From Chinchilla lanigera (lineage: Eukaryota > Chordata > Mammalia > Rodentia > Chinchillidae): 64,000 nt of DNA. Where the stretch lies: assembly GCF_000276665.1 (NCBI RefSeq), contig NW_004955459.1, positions 11,561,669 through 11,625,668 of the forward strand, read 5' to 3'. Of this stretch, positions 47,641 to 60,114 are shown piece after piece. Numbering within the stretch: the first letter of the stretch is position 1; each line of letters begins with the position of its first letter. The notes beneath the pieces are model-generated. The model was not told the origin of the DNA. It was given only the letters and a program-made list of their open reading frames with translations, and made no database searches. The translations under genes were made by a program, and so were the position numbers.

Positions 47641-49689
47641 TTTTATGATCACTGGTAGAGAGACAGCATAAATGCAAAACGATTTTTCCCTTGCCCTGAG
47701 TTACCCAGGGGCATCATTCTCATTCAGAGATGACCACATTTCAGAAAGTGGGTCTCATAAAACATACAATTTAATGAAGCCATCTGGGAAGATGATCGTC
47801 ATATAAATGCAAGATATTGATATTATCTGGCTACTTGGGGAAATACCATGTAAATGAAGGTGCAACCTAGCTCCATAATTCAAATCTCTTATTGACGTAC
47901 ACTGTCTTTGGATAATAGACTTTGTAGATTGATATTTCTCACAAATCTGAGGCTACACTTCTACCCTCCTTTGCAATTTTGCTGTTTTTGCAGTAAGATT
48001 TTATTTTACTTTTTGGAAACTGTATTTTGTTCAGCAGGAATTTATTAGTGTCAACTGAGTCTTAAAAGAGATTTTACATGTGTCTTTATTTGTTTTTTTA
48101 AGCTTCCCTTATTTTGAAGTAAGAAATAAAACTAATAACACAGGCACTTCTTTCCTGCTTGAATAATTATGCGTAGTGCTATTCAGTTATTCAGCATCCC
48201 AACTGATTTGACTGCTTTCTTTCGTCTAGCAGGATTGAGTGTTCTCCTCCTGATGTTATCCTGAAGGCTGTTCTTGATGAAGCCACCCAGGGATCTGTAC
48301 TCCTTGTTAATCAGTGTCAACTCCTTTCTCTGAGAGACAATTGCTAAAACAGTACCAAGTGTAGTCAGGTCAAAAGTCACACCAGGATGACCTCTGGCTA
48401 GCCTTGGAACTCCCAATATTTTATGTAGTCTGGGAAGGGAAGAGAACACTTCCTCTACACTTAAGAATCTATCTTACTAACTTTGCTGAGGAAATTGCCA
48501 CTACCATTGGAACATCCACGGCTACCAAGTGTGAACCAAAGTTCTTCTAGATTCCTCAGTATCTCTGCAGAAAGAAAGGCACCCAGTATATGAGCCTACT
48601 TTCTTGAAATACTGAGTCGGTTTGACTTTTAAAATCCCCACCCACTCCCTTAGCATGTATTCACCACATGATGCACAATTATAACCAGTCATACTCCTCT
48701 TCCTAGTGGTGGGTGGAGCTCATGGATACTGTCTGGCAGGACGTGTGGTAGCTTTTCTGGCCCCAGAAATCACACATAGTATTCACTTGGCTAGGAGAAC
48801 GTGTATGGCAGGGCCAGAGAGGGAAAGGGAGCAGGCTATTCCACATATTTTGCCTGGCTGATGACTTGAGTGGATGGAATACAGAGGGAGATGGCAATAT
48901 GTTACTATTGATCTTTATTCTCTTTCATATTAGATTATGATATTAAAGAAAACTCTTTCTCCCACTCTTTCTATTGCATCCCTGAATGATGGTCTAGAAG
49001 CAAGGGTTTAGGGTTGCATTCTTTACACCACAGAAGGAAGTTAATATACTTAGATATTGGATAAAGAGAATCTGCCACTTCTTTTCCTTAAGTACTGCCT
49101 GAAACTATTATCATTCATCCCTGATGGGACAGGAATAATCTGAGTTTCAATTTAATGAAGCTGATGGGAAGTCCAGAGTCTTGGAAGACATTTAAGCACA
49201 CTAATTTAAGGGTGCTATAGGCAGATATTGTAAAACGTACAAGGGCACTGGCATCACCAAGCTGGAAGAAGAGGAGATACCAGTGTTCATGCCTACACAT
49301 ACATACACACATGCAAACGCATAGGCAGAGAACTATCTCCAAGCCAAAATATCCCTGGAGGAACTTCAGGAACCATTTAGAAATGTGCAGCAACATAGAA
49401 GAGTGAAAAAGAGACTATCCACATAAAACGTACTAGGCTCAAAGGATGGTAAGGAAGAAAACCCAGCTTAGGCCTTCAAAGAGTTCTCAGAGAGCTCATA
49501 GTAGATTTTATATGCACATCTGTTAATATTCACAACATTATTATTAACTTTTAGGAGACCTTAAACTTTATTTTTCCCTATGTTGCAAAGCATAAAACTA
49601 AACTGCAAAGATGTTGCTAAAACTGGTCCAAACATCCACAGGAACTGGAACTCTGACTGTAGAGATGGCAAGTGAAGAAATGACCCCAT
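47641..49689. other. Intergenic; one unassigned 88-codon minus frame
   Basis: Mostly unassigned. The minus-strand frame 48183-48449 is unusual in composition (many Arg, Lys and Leu) and stays open for 88 codons, but I do not recognise its family and see no splice, poly(A) or target duplication evidence. Confidence 0.4.
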
Positions 49690-49705
49690 CCAAATAACTG
49701 GTGGT

Positions 49706-49828
49706 GCGGGCTGGGGATTGAGCTCAGCTGCACAGCGCCTGCCTGGCAAGTGCGAGGTCGTGAGTTCAATTCCTGGTACCAGAAAAAAAAACAAACAAAC
49801 AAAAAAACAAAACAAAACAAAACAAAAA
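49706..49828 (+). mobile_element. ID SINE with perfect 16-bp target-site duplication
   Basis: GGGCTGGGGATTGAGCTCAG, CTGCCTGGCAAGTGCGAGGT, TTCAATTCCTGGTACC and a long (A/CAAA)n tail. CCAAATAACTGGTGGT occurs at 49690-49705 and 49829-49844 without mismatch, so this is a recent insertion. Confidence 0.95.
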
Positions 49829-50894
49829 CCAAATAACTGGTGGTAGCATCTCAATGACTTATATGTTAAGAAAACAATCATATTTACCAAAAAATTTTAA
49901 AAACGTATACATGGAGAAAACCTTTCTCATAAAACATTAGGCAATTGTGGGAACCAAACATTTTTTTTAAAAGACCAGTAGAAACCAGTCTTCAGACATT
50001 TACATGTTTTATCAGCTAACTCCAATGTAGCCATTGCTAGTTGTCACAGTGTGGAAGACAAGTATGGGACATTCTTTTCCTTGAGTTACAATACCAGCGG
50101 GAAGATGAGGTTTTGCACACAAAGGAATTAAAGAGATATTGCTTTGCACTGCAAAATATTTTTAAAACTGCCTAATATCTGAAGGCTCTGTGGAGGAAAA
50201 AAAAATCTATGATCATAACTAAGAGGTTAAAATTTGCATTTACAGGCTTTTGAAATTAGTTGGAAGAGAGGAGTGGACATAGTGAAAAAGGACCTGAGGT
50301 CTGAACATGGGAAGAACTGATAAAGTACTTTTTATATAAACAAAAAGCAAGATCCTTTCTAACCATTTCCCCCAAAATGATTTTCTATAAACATCAAAAC
50401 TATTAGATTGCTATATATGAAGCTATATAGCTTCATATGCTGTCATGAAAATGTTTGGGAAATTTTGAGCCAAAAGTGGATTTATTTATTTGATTTGCAT
50501 AAAAAAGAGGTTTTGTGTGGTTTTTTTCTCCACTGCAAAACATATGGGAAATTATAGAGAGAAAAGCAAAAATCATTCATAAGCCCACTACAAAGAGCAA
50601 ATAAGTATTAGAAATTTGATGTATACTCCTCCAAACACTTTTTATCCATGTATACTCACATGTTAACATATTTTTGTAACAATGGAATCTTGCTAGGAAT
50701 ACAATAATTTAATGGATTTTAATCTAATAATAATATATCATTTTGCATACAAATTACATAGACTTAAAACTAGTGCAGTTAGTTGAAGAGCATCCTTCAA
50801 AATTTTAAATCCAACCAGAACCTAGGAATACATACAAAGTGACCTATAACCTTTTGGTCATGTACCTCACCATTAAAATGAGTTGCACCATGTA

Positions 50895-50905
50895 CACTCT
50901 CTCTT

Positions 50906-50935
<30 letters not shown>
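50895..50935. repeat. (CT)n(CTAT)n microsatellite
   Basis: CT run passing into five to six CTAT units. Confidence 0.9.
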
Positions 50936-50936
<1 letters not shown>

Positions 50937-51158
50937 GTGAAAAGTATTAACATATACTGCTGTCCCTAATGCACATTATAAAACAATCTCAGACATTTCA
51001 AAAGGATAAGGTAAAAATTTTAAAGTTTGGGCATTTTCTTTCCATGCTCTAGTGAATAATCATTTTGAATATCCTCCACCCTGAAGTTCACACACCCCAA
51101 TTTGAAGATCCTTGATGATATGATATTCTAGGTACAAGATGTTCTAAGGAAGGGATGG

Positions 51159-51582
51159 TGTTATACCTTGTGTCTAGATGTCCCCCAAAGCCTCAAGCAG
51201 TCATTACGGGGTTTTTCCCAGAGATGGCTAAATCTAGAGTACATGTTTGAATCATGGTACAATGCTAGGACTAAGAGTGCTAGGATTAAGGGTGAGTGAC
51301 TAGTAAAACAGACCCCTGATTGGTTTGACACAGGTCTAACTCCACTAACCTGGATACAATATAAGGGACAGAAAGAGACATATCTTCCCTCTTGCTTGCC
51401 TTGCTAATTCCTTCCCTGCTGTGAACTCTTCTGTGCAATGCCTATCTACCATGCCACCCTGCTTTGGAGCCAGCCTATTATGAACTGAAACTTTCTACAA
51501 ACTGTGGGCTGAATAAACCTTTCCCCATTTAACTTTGACTGTTGGGTATTTTGGGTCAGCTGTGAGAGAAGTAACTAAGACA
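51159..51582 (+). mobile_element. MaLR-type LTR, sense
   Basis: TGTTATACCTTGTGTCTAGA, CCCTGCTTTGGAGCCAGCCT, GGCTGAATAAACC, GTTGGGTATTTTGGGTCAGC and GTAACTAAGACA at the end. Confidence 0.8.
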
Positions 51583-51767
51583 GATGGGATCTGGAATTTG
51601 CTGATCATACAAATGTACACAGAACCAATAAGAAAAATAATTCTGGAGGATGCAAGGTTCTGTCTGGCACAGACAGCTTGCTCACTATACTCACTTTTCT
51701 AGATTCAATTTTAGGATTATACTGCATGAAACTTCTGGCATGTCCAGATAGAACTGAAAAACTACCT

Positions 51768-51910
51768 TCCTTGGATTTTCCTCTCCCTATACAGACATCT
51801 AGCATAACAACTGCAGCGCTTAATTACATTTATTGGTTTCAGGGTCTCTTGACTGTAAGCCTCTCAAAGGCAGGGATCGTGTTGTGTATAAAGTATGTCC
51901 TCACTAGGCC
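51768..51910 (+). repeat. L2-like segment shared with 33000-33146
   Basis: TTCCTTGGATTTTCCTCTCC, CTATACAGACATCTAGCATA and TGTAAGCCTCTCAAAGGCAG; the second half has the appearance of an L2 3' end. Confidence 0.5.
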
Positions 51911-51919
51911 AATAAATTG

Positions 51920-53440
51920 ACAAAACTGGATATATATACAGTGCTTAAATTAGGATATCCTAGAAGCACTGAAGAACAAAAAGGAACTGTGAAGAGATAC
52001 TAACAAAAGCCTATTTGACATATGACTATGTTTAATTAGATCGTAATGTTTGACTTGTTTGCAGCAAATTTCACAGAATTTCCCAGTGAAGTCTCCAGGT
52101 AATTCAACAGAATTCATGGTTGCCTCGCTCCTTTGCACAGCTCTTCTTTTGCTCCACAAAGGAGGGGAGCTAGCCCTGGGTTGGGATGTTTATGCACTTG
52201 CTAATCATACATTTGTTTTGCCTCTGAGCTCAGTCCTGCCTGCCAAATATAGTTCAGGATGACAATCATTTTCATGCTTTCAGTCTAACAAAGGTTCCAG
52301 AAGGATATGGAAAAGAGAACAAAGCCAGAAGTTTAACATCAACAATAATGAGGGAAAAAAATAAAACAGGTTTAAATATTCTAATCCTCATTTTTTGCTT
52401 TTCTTTTTCAGCCTTTTAGTATTCCTGTTCATCTGCCATTGGTTGGCCCATTGAGGATAGGTTGCAGTGGGTAAACTTTCAGGAGCTATGGTGAATAAGG
52501 AGGCTCAGTTCTACTTCTTGCTTATATGCCTCAAGAGTCAATTGAGTTTTTAAATCTTTTATTCCCCCTTGCCATGTGTGTGTCTTTCACGTTAACTTGA
52601 AACCACAACTAGTAACTTCACAATATTTATTTCCACATTTTTTTCCTCTAAATCATGGTTTTCAAAATTGAGTTGCATAAGATGTTCGTAGATGTCTCAT
52701 GAAAAGAGCTTCTATAGGAAAGTTAAGTTATTGTACATGCTAAAAAGATTCCCTTGCAACAGTCTTCTTAGGTCCTTTAATTTACCAATGCCCTTTGTCA
52801 ATCTTTAAGAGGAAGCATGGCTTGTCACACAAAAATGTCTGTTCTCTGGAATCATCTGGGAAGACTAGTATTCTAATTAATACCTTTCAGCAGTGCCACC
52901 CTTCTGATTTAAGGGTTTGGTTTAAACTTGGTGTTGAGTGTTGGAGCTTCTGTCATTAGAGAGAGAGATATTCAGACCTACCTTGGATTGATGTATAACT
53001 CTTGAAAACATGGAGAAAGCAATATAAAGACCCTCTCTAAAGTATGCATACAGCTCCCAATTCATTCTTCCTATGAGCTCCCATCTCTCTACCCTGGATT
53101 CTAAAATGCCAATCCTGCAGAAAGGTACAGGCTAGAAAAATAGTCTAGTGGAAAGAATTCTATATAGGTCTCCATGGTCTTAGAAATAAACCGCTCAGGA
53201 CCTGATGTACACATAAGCTCTCCTGATTGCTTGTCAAAAGTAGAAATTCCCTTCCCTCTTGGAGTTTTTTATGGAGCGTCTCATTTTAAAAATTTTCACC
53301 CTCAACACCCTCACACAGAGCCTCCATATGATATGTAGCTCTGATTTACACTGTACTTCTACCAAAACATGCTCCCTTTCAATCTATTTCCTATATAGTT
53401 TTCTGTCTGCCACTCTTGCCTGTAGACACCCTTCATCCTT
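51920..53440. other. Intergenic, nothing recognised
   Basis: AT-rich, without clear repeats or exons. Confidence 0.45.
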
Positions 53441-53447
53441 TCCAGCC

Positions 53448-53870
53448 TATTATGGTTTATACCTAAAGGTCTCCCACAAAGCCTCTTGTGCTCATAGGTA
53501 GGTCTTTTCAGAGGTGGCTTGATCCAGGGTGTATAAATGTGGAGTAAGGACGTGATAACTAAATTGGTTTAGCATAATTCTGTGGATAATGGGAATGCCC
53601 AGCTTGGTCTCAGTGGTCCTACCCGAAAGGCTGGTATCTGGGATGGAATAGAAGGGAAAGGGAGGCTTCATGCTCCTGCTTTCTGCTGCGTGCATGCTCA
53701 GTTGTGGACTGTTTCTCCTCTGTGATGCTTCTCTGCCATACCGTCTTGCCTTGGAGGTGGACAACTATGTACTGGAAGCTCTGCAAAATATGATCTGAAA
53801 TAAGCTTTTCATTCTTTAACTAGGAAGTGCTGGATATTTTGTTTTAGCAATAAGAAAAGTAACTAAGACA
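53448..53870 (+). mobile_element. MaLR-type LTR, sense
   Basis: TATTATGGTTTATACCTAAA, ACAAAGCCTCTTGTGCTCAT, CCGTCTTGCCTTGGAGG, GGATATTTTGTTTTAGCAAT, AAAGTAACTAAGACA. Confidence 0.8.
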
Positions 53871-53926
53871 CACCCACTTGTAACGCTCCTTTGTTTTTCT
53901 GAAATCAACATCTTAATGCCCATGCC

Positions 53927-54139
53927 AGAGGTCAGCAAAGTATTATCCTTTGGCCAAATCCAGCTCATGTTCTTTTTTTTAAATAAAATTTCATTGGAAC
54001 GCCATGCTCATTCCGGTACATACTGAATAGGCCTGCTTTCTTACTTTAAGAGCAGAATTAAGTACACGTGGCAGAGAATGGATAATTAGCAAGCCTAAAA
54101 TATTTACTCTGTCCTTTACAAAGAAAGTTTGCTGACTGG
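53927..54139. mobile_element. hAT non-autonomous transposon with 8-bp target duplication
   Basis: Inverted ends AGAGGTCAGCAAAGTA and AAGTTTGCTGACTGG, interior AAATTTCATTGGAACGCCAT and GCCTAAAATATTTACTCTGT. CCCATGCC (53919-53926) and CCTATGCC (54140-54147) flank it, an 8-bp hAT-type duplication with one change. Confidence 0.8.
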
Positions 54140-54147
54140 CCTATGCC

Positions 54148-57100
54148 ATTTCTCTATACTTATCAGAAGCAGCATTAGAACTTCACTGTTTCTGTATCGT
54201 TTTGATGGGTTCTAAGCTCCTGAGAGCAGTGTGCATGATTTGCACTTTTTGGACTCTTTTGTAACATCTAGCCCAGAAGAAGTTATCAAAAGGTTGACTT
54301 TTTAACTGATTTTTTGAAAGGGTGGAATTTATCCCAAATTCCCCATATAATGTTCCTGGTGCCAAAAAAGAAAAAGCAAAAAAAGTCATGTTTTCTTTTG
54401 ATGCTATTTTCATCTACTGGTTCAAGATTGAAAATAGGCATAATCTATTTACATCAGTTAGCGTCAAATTTTACTTATAGGTTAAATACATCTAATCTTA
54501 TAGGGACAACCATACATTTCTCCATGATAATTCAGAAAGTATTATCCTTTTTTTGCAAAATAAACTGCATAACCTTAATAATTCCCCATATACAACACAC
54601 TGATTCCAGTTACCCAAAGAAGGTTACAGCTCCCCACCCAGCATATACCTATGCACACATACACTCCCTAAAAGCTCTGTGTATACCAGCAAACAGAAAA
54701 TAAACTAGCAAGAGTTGATCAGTAAGATTCTCTGATGGCCATTGGGCCAATTTTCTTTATGGCCACTCAGAACCCTAGAACAGCTTCATGCATGTGGGTG
54801 GAATGCACTCCCCGCTTATCCCAGGGAGGCTCAGTCTGTGGTGGCCTGTCATTCTAATACTGGAGGTTGCTTAGTAAATAAGCCAATGAAGGAACACACT
54901 GGAAGGAGCAAGAAACAATTTGTAAGCCTATAGTATCTACTCTGAAGTCCTCTCCTCCTAACAGCTGTCAAGGCAAATGAAAATCTTAAACTCAAAATTG
55001 CTGAAAGAAGATTTTTGTTTTTGTTTTCAAAAAAATAACAAGGAAATCCTCCTCTTTATTTGTGGCTTTTATACTTAGAGGGGGGTTAAATTAGATACTC
55101 AAAAAAGCTTTAGTTTTTTTAGTGCTAAGGAGCAGGTCCTAAAGTTTTATATGTGATTAACACATGCACATCTGCATTTTCATGGTTCCAAGTGTGTGTA
55201 TGTGCTTGGCTGAATTACTACTCTGTATAAATACACCTTCTATTTGTTTAGTGACAAATAGAATTACCTCATAAAAGGAAAAGCAAAATTCTCAGGGCTC
55301 TCCTGCAGCTGGCTTCTACTTCCACTCCTTCCAGCAGGCCTCCTTATTTTTGTTTCTCAATAAATGTGAGCCTTGACATGGGCTTAGATGTGATATGATC
55401 CTCCCTTGGCTTGGCCCTGCTTGGTGGCCCAAGCAAAAAGATTCTGATTTTTCTATTGTTAAGTTGCCAAAGTATATACATTCAAGTCTATAGAAAGTAG
55501 CCTTTTATAATACTAACAATTTTCTGCAGTTATAATTTTCATGATGTCTACTGGTTGAGAGATGATAGGACTTATTCATAGGATTTACACTCTGGTGGTT
55601 TGATAAATACATAACATGTTGAAAAGGAGTCTCATGCAAAAGTAAACATTATTCATCAGTGCTTTAGTTTCTCTTCTATTTGCATTCAGCTGAGCAGTAT
55701 TGTAAGTTTTTGTTTGATTTTTATTTGTTTTTTCATTTATTGGGCTTTCTTTCTAGATCCTTTACCTAATCTAATCCAAACAAGAACAGCACATAAACAA
55801 CTCTAAATATGGCATAGGGGGAAATGTGTATATCCTTTATATTATCTTTTGTTCACATACTGAGGCTATGGAAGGCAAAATGTGGTGAGGTGCTGTTTAA
55901 TAGCATGTTTCATGCTTATCGGTAATTTTTTCCCTCTGACCTTCTGCCTCAGACAATTAATTTTCTTGAACTGCTCACACACTGGAAGAACATGGAGGGG
56001 GAATAATGTTAGTACTAGTGAATATAATCTTGGAAGGAAAGCTGTGCAATTATTCAAAGACCTAATCTTATCTCTTGTTTCATTTTTATATCACAAGTCT
56101 ACATTTAAAAGTATTAGATATACTGTACTGCTGTCCCACACCTTCAAACCCCAGTAAATAAATGCTGCTAAGTGCCACCAGGAGTGAAAGAGCTTGTAAT
56201 GAGAAGTGTGAGGAGATATGTGCTCCATTCATCATTCTGTTCAGTCCAATATTGAAGCTCTTGTTATCAGCAGGATTCGTGGCGATGTCATCATGGCTGG
56301 CATAAATCTTCTGTCAGTGTGGGTCGGACTGATGCCCTATTAAAACTCTGCTTTCACCTAATCACACAATGACCTTTCAATGTCTTTAATTAACCTCTGA
56401 CCTGAACCATGCCAATGTCTTGTTGGTAGGTAAATCTATGGCATGACATTTGCTTATGACACTACATTTATCTTGGTTTAATCATTGTACCTTTCAGATT
56501 ATGGCTTGAATGAAATACAGTTGGGACTTGTGTTAATAGTTGGATTAATTTTTAAAAGGTTAGAACATAATATTTTCCTCTGAGTTCCCAGTGATATCTT
56601 TACAGACGTTTCCTCCTGGGGAGTTGGGGTCCCCATTAAAGTATGTCTAGGTGAGCCTTCCTTTTCACCAATCATGTCATCTTTTCTACCCAAAAGTATT
56701 CCTTTTGAGTGACCTGGGAGCCAGAAGCATTCTAGGTCCTATGTAAGACTGGACGAAAAAAGGTTTCAAATGTGTTCTATGCTCGCATGTCTCAGACAAT
56801 AGAATGTAGCAATGGTATAAAATTAAAAGGGGGCTGGAGGTAAGGGAAAACTTTTCTCTCACTTTAGGAATGTGCTTGTCAATTCCAGACTGTTTGTTCC
56901 TCAGGTCCTGAGATTTCTTTGGATAATATCAACTCTTCTTCATTCCTCCACTAAGTGGAATCCAGCTGGGAACTCTTGTCTGAATTAGTGAATATTTAAA
57001 GCATAAAATGTTTATAAAGAAATATAATTGTCTTACACACAAATGGAGTTACTAATTGAACTGGTTACTAATTCATTTATGCTCACTAGGTTGTTTAAAA

Positions 57101-59158
57101 AGCAAGTTGTGATAAGCCTATAAATCATAACATTGTATGAATAAAATAAATGTTTTGAGCTACATGAGATTTATTCAATTTTGTACTCAATCAGAAGTCT
57201 CGTGAAGAGCTTAGACTAGACAATCTGTCAGGTCTTTTTCAGTTATAAAAATATATGATTCAGTGTCTCGGCATTACAAATTCTGGGTTTATTGGGTCTG
57301 AATTCAAAAAGTTTTCCTGCCTTTAAAATACAATTTTAAAAAGTTATACTAGAAGGACTTCAAGAGCTGAAAGTTGTGCAGGTATCCCAGTGGCCTTTGC
57401 CCTCTTGCCTACCTCCTCCTTCCACTTGAGTATCCATTGACTAATCTGTAAAATTAGGATAGTAATGCCTATCAGTAAAATTGTTGTGAAGATTAGTTTA
57501 AATATACATTTAGCGCCTCATGCAGTAATGCCTAATTCATTGTAGATGCTGGTGCATCAGTTAGCATCTGCAGTGTTTTCTAGTAGATATTACCTCTTAG
57601 GCTGGTGCACTAGCCTCACTTAATCTCTTTTCCTCTAACATCATACAATACAGTGTCATGGTTAATAATCTCGGAGTCCCTCAAAACCTCAAATGAATGC
57701 TTAGTCACCAACTTACTGCCTGTAGCATCATGGGAAATTTATTTAAGATTGTAATATCACAATTTCTCATCTATAAAAGGGGTAAATAAATGTATCTAAT
57801 TCACGGGCACCTTAAATTGGAAAAAGCATGAAGGGCACCATGTCCAATTTTTCTCAATAGCTTATCCCCATTACTTAGCATAGTACCCAGTACATAGTAA
57901 GCACTCAAAAAGTATTAACTAAATATCTAGCTATTATATGTAATTTATTATTTAATTATATAATAACATTACATATAACACTGTCATCATCATCACTAGC
58001 GAATAACTTTGCTCTAATTCTGTCTCACTGTTTGCATTGGTATAAGAGTGCCAGTTACATTTTTGATGAACATAGTTTTTGTTTTGTTTCGGTCCTAGGC
58101 TGATGTGCTGAAGTGATATTTATGAATGATATCTATTTTACCTACTCATTTAAGAAGTGTTTACTGAGAAAGTGTCATGTGTCTGCCTCTGGGATACCAT
58201 GAAAAGCTAAAAGACAAGTAATCACAGCTGTCATGGAGCAAAGAGTCTCTAAAAGAGACTGATGTTAATCAGAGAAGGACACTAACAAATGAATAATTGT
58301 ATGACATTGCCAAGGAGCCTGAAGAAGAGATACGCAGCTCAATGAATGGGCTTTGATATAGTCAAGGAAGCCAGCTAAAGTCTAAAGGAGAAAAGGCAAA
58401 GGATAGAAAGGCCTGACTACATGGAGGTTTATATGCCATACTACAAAATTCTTTTCTCCTAAATCAATAGAAAATAGAGGATAGTGGCATGTGGAAATTT
58501 GTGTTTCTAAAAGCTTACCTTGATGACCATATGGACAGAGTATCATAGTAAGAGAGGGAGGTACAGGGAGAAGTTAATGTCAGTGAATTATACTCTATAA
58601 AATACCAGGAGGGTAATCTTCATGGTAATTCTTTGTCTGAATTCCAGAAAAAAGTTAGGTTGATGTCTTTTTCAAAGGCACCAATAAAGCAGAGGCAAAA
58701 GGACTACTTCCCTGCACTACCAAATGGATAAACCTTGCCTTTCAGAAGTAACATCAATACTGAGGACCACAAGATAGCACATAGGCCTCTGAAATTATTG
58801 TTCTCCTCTGCCCTTGGTGTGACTACAAGAGAACAAGGCAGTCACGTCCAGCCAGTGGCTCAGGCCATTATAGCCCAACTGAGATTTACATTGATGAGTC
58901 TGGGCTACAACACAATTAGACTTAGGAAACCCTGCTGAACCTTAGGTCCAACAAGAACCCAAACCAAAGAAATCCACCTCTTCCTAAGAGAGCTCTCATG
59001 ACAATCAAATTCATAATGCATAGGTGAGTAGGTTATTCATTTTCATCCTGCAAATATTTATTCAGCTCTTATCATGTGTCAGCCACCTCCTAAGTATTAA
59101 ATGATAAAATAAGCAGAGTCTCTAGAGGCACATGTGCTACATCATGTGATTTAAAGGG
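54148..59158. other. Intergenic; MIR/L2 pieces at 57420-57920
   Basis: About 5 kb without a gene. MIR-like pieces lie near 57425-57545 (CTAATCTGTAAAATTAGGA, TTGTTGTGAAGATTAG) and 57700-57800, and an L2-like end at 57860-57925 (CTTAGCATAGTACCCAGTAC, AAGCACTCAAAAAGTATT). 56180-56540 is free of repeat signs and may be a conserved non-coding element. Confidence 0.45.
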
Positions 59159-59169
59159 ATTGGCTCACA

Positions 59170-59317
59170 GGGTGTGGTGGCACACACCTATAATCCCAGC
59201 ACTGGGAAAGCTGAGGCAGGATTCTTGTGAGTTCAAGGCCAGCCTGTGCTACGTAGTGAGTTCAGGGCCAGCCTGAACTACATACGGAGACCTTGTCTCT
59301 AAATTAATTAATTCATT
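59170..59317 (+). mobile_element. B1 SINE with target-site duplication
   Basis: GGTGTGGTGGCACACACCTA, AATCCCAGCACTGGGAAAGC, GTTCAAGGCCAGCCTGTGCT. ATTGGCTCACA (59159-59169) and ATTGGCTAACA (59318-59328) flank it. The GTTCA-GGCCAGCCTG block is present twice, as in B1 with its internal duplication. Confidence 0.92.
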
Positions 59318-59619
59318 AATTGGCTAACATTCTAAGGCTCTAAGAATAGCATGCTATATACTTGTACTTTATACAAGAATTTTGATTTGATCAAGACAGC
59401 TGCACTAAACAGAAAAGATAATCTCTACTCTAAGGTAGTGAAGTTCAAATCTAGATACATGGACCACAAGGTCCTTGATCTTTTGTTTCTCCACGATTTT
59501 TTTCCCAAAAAGGAACTCTATTCAGAAGAAACTCACCAAGCAAGCCAGAGACTGTCATCAATGAGTTTCCTTTGTGCTAAGATTTGCCCTGTTTTAAGTA
59601 TCCTCCTTTAAAACCATAG

Positions 59620-59775
59620 CAGGGTTCCTTAATCTCAGCACTATTGGTATTTTTGGATAAAAAGACCCATTGTAGAATATTCAGCAACATCTGAAGCCAT
59701 GATAAGTGAAATGCCCTTGGATGCTGATGAATGTTCCTGGGGGTAATAAGGGCATCATTCTTGGCTGAAAACACT
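59620..59775 (-). mobile_element. MER20-like hAT transposon
   Basis: CAGGGTTCCTTAATCTCAGC, ACTATTGGTATTTTTGGATA, TATTCAGCAACATCTGAAGC: the antisense order of MER20. Confidence 0.7.
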
Positions 59776-59895
59776 AGTAGAGTACAAAGACAAAGGACTA
59801 TGTCCTGAAGCTCACTACCTTGTAAAAGCTAAGCAGAGGAGAAGAAGTTAGTGTGAAAGACCAACAGAGCAAGTTTCAAGAAAGAAATGGTTGGC

Positions 59896-60035
59896 CAGAC
59901 TTGGTAGTACACACCTGTAATCACAGCATTGAAGAGGCTGAGGCAGGAGGATTGCTGTGAGTTGGAAGCCAGCCAGGGCCACATAAGCAATTTCAAGGCT
60001 ATCCTACACTACATAACAAGACCATGTCTCAAAAT

Positions 60036-60098
<63 letters not shown>

Positions 60099-60099
60099 A
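59896..60099 (+). mobile_element. B1 SINE with (GAAA)n tail and target-site duplication
   Basis: CTTGGTAGTACACACCTGTA, GGCTGAGGCAGGAGGATTGC, CAAGACCATGTCTCAAAATA, then the tetranucleotide tail. AAAGAAATGGTTGGC (59881-59895) and AAAGAAATGATTGGC (60100-60114) flank it. Confidence 0.92.
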
Positions 60100-60100
60100 A
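60036..60100. repeat. (GAAA)n microsatellite in the B1 tail
   Basis: About sixteen GAAA units grown from the SINE A-tail. Confidence 0.95.
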
Positions 60101-60114
60101 AAGAAATGATTGGC

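Noticed and set aside
49706..49780. tRNA-Ala-like sequence with A and B boxes
   Set aside because: It is the body of an ID SINE, with A-tail and target duplication, not a tRNA gene. The same applies to the other ID copies.
54314..54703. 129-codon plus-strand frame
   Set aside because: Composition is that of translated AT-rich non-coding DNA, with no recognisable domain.
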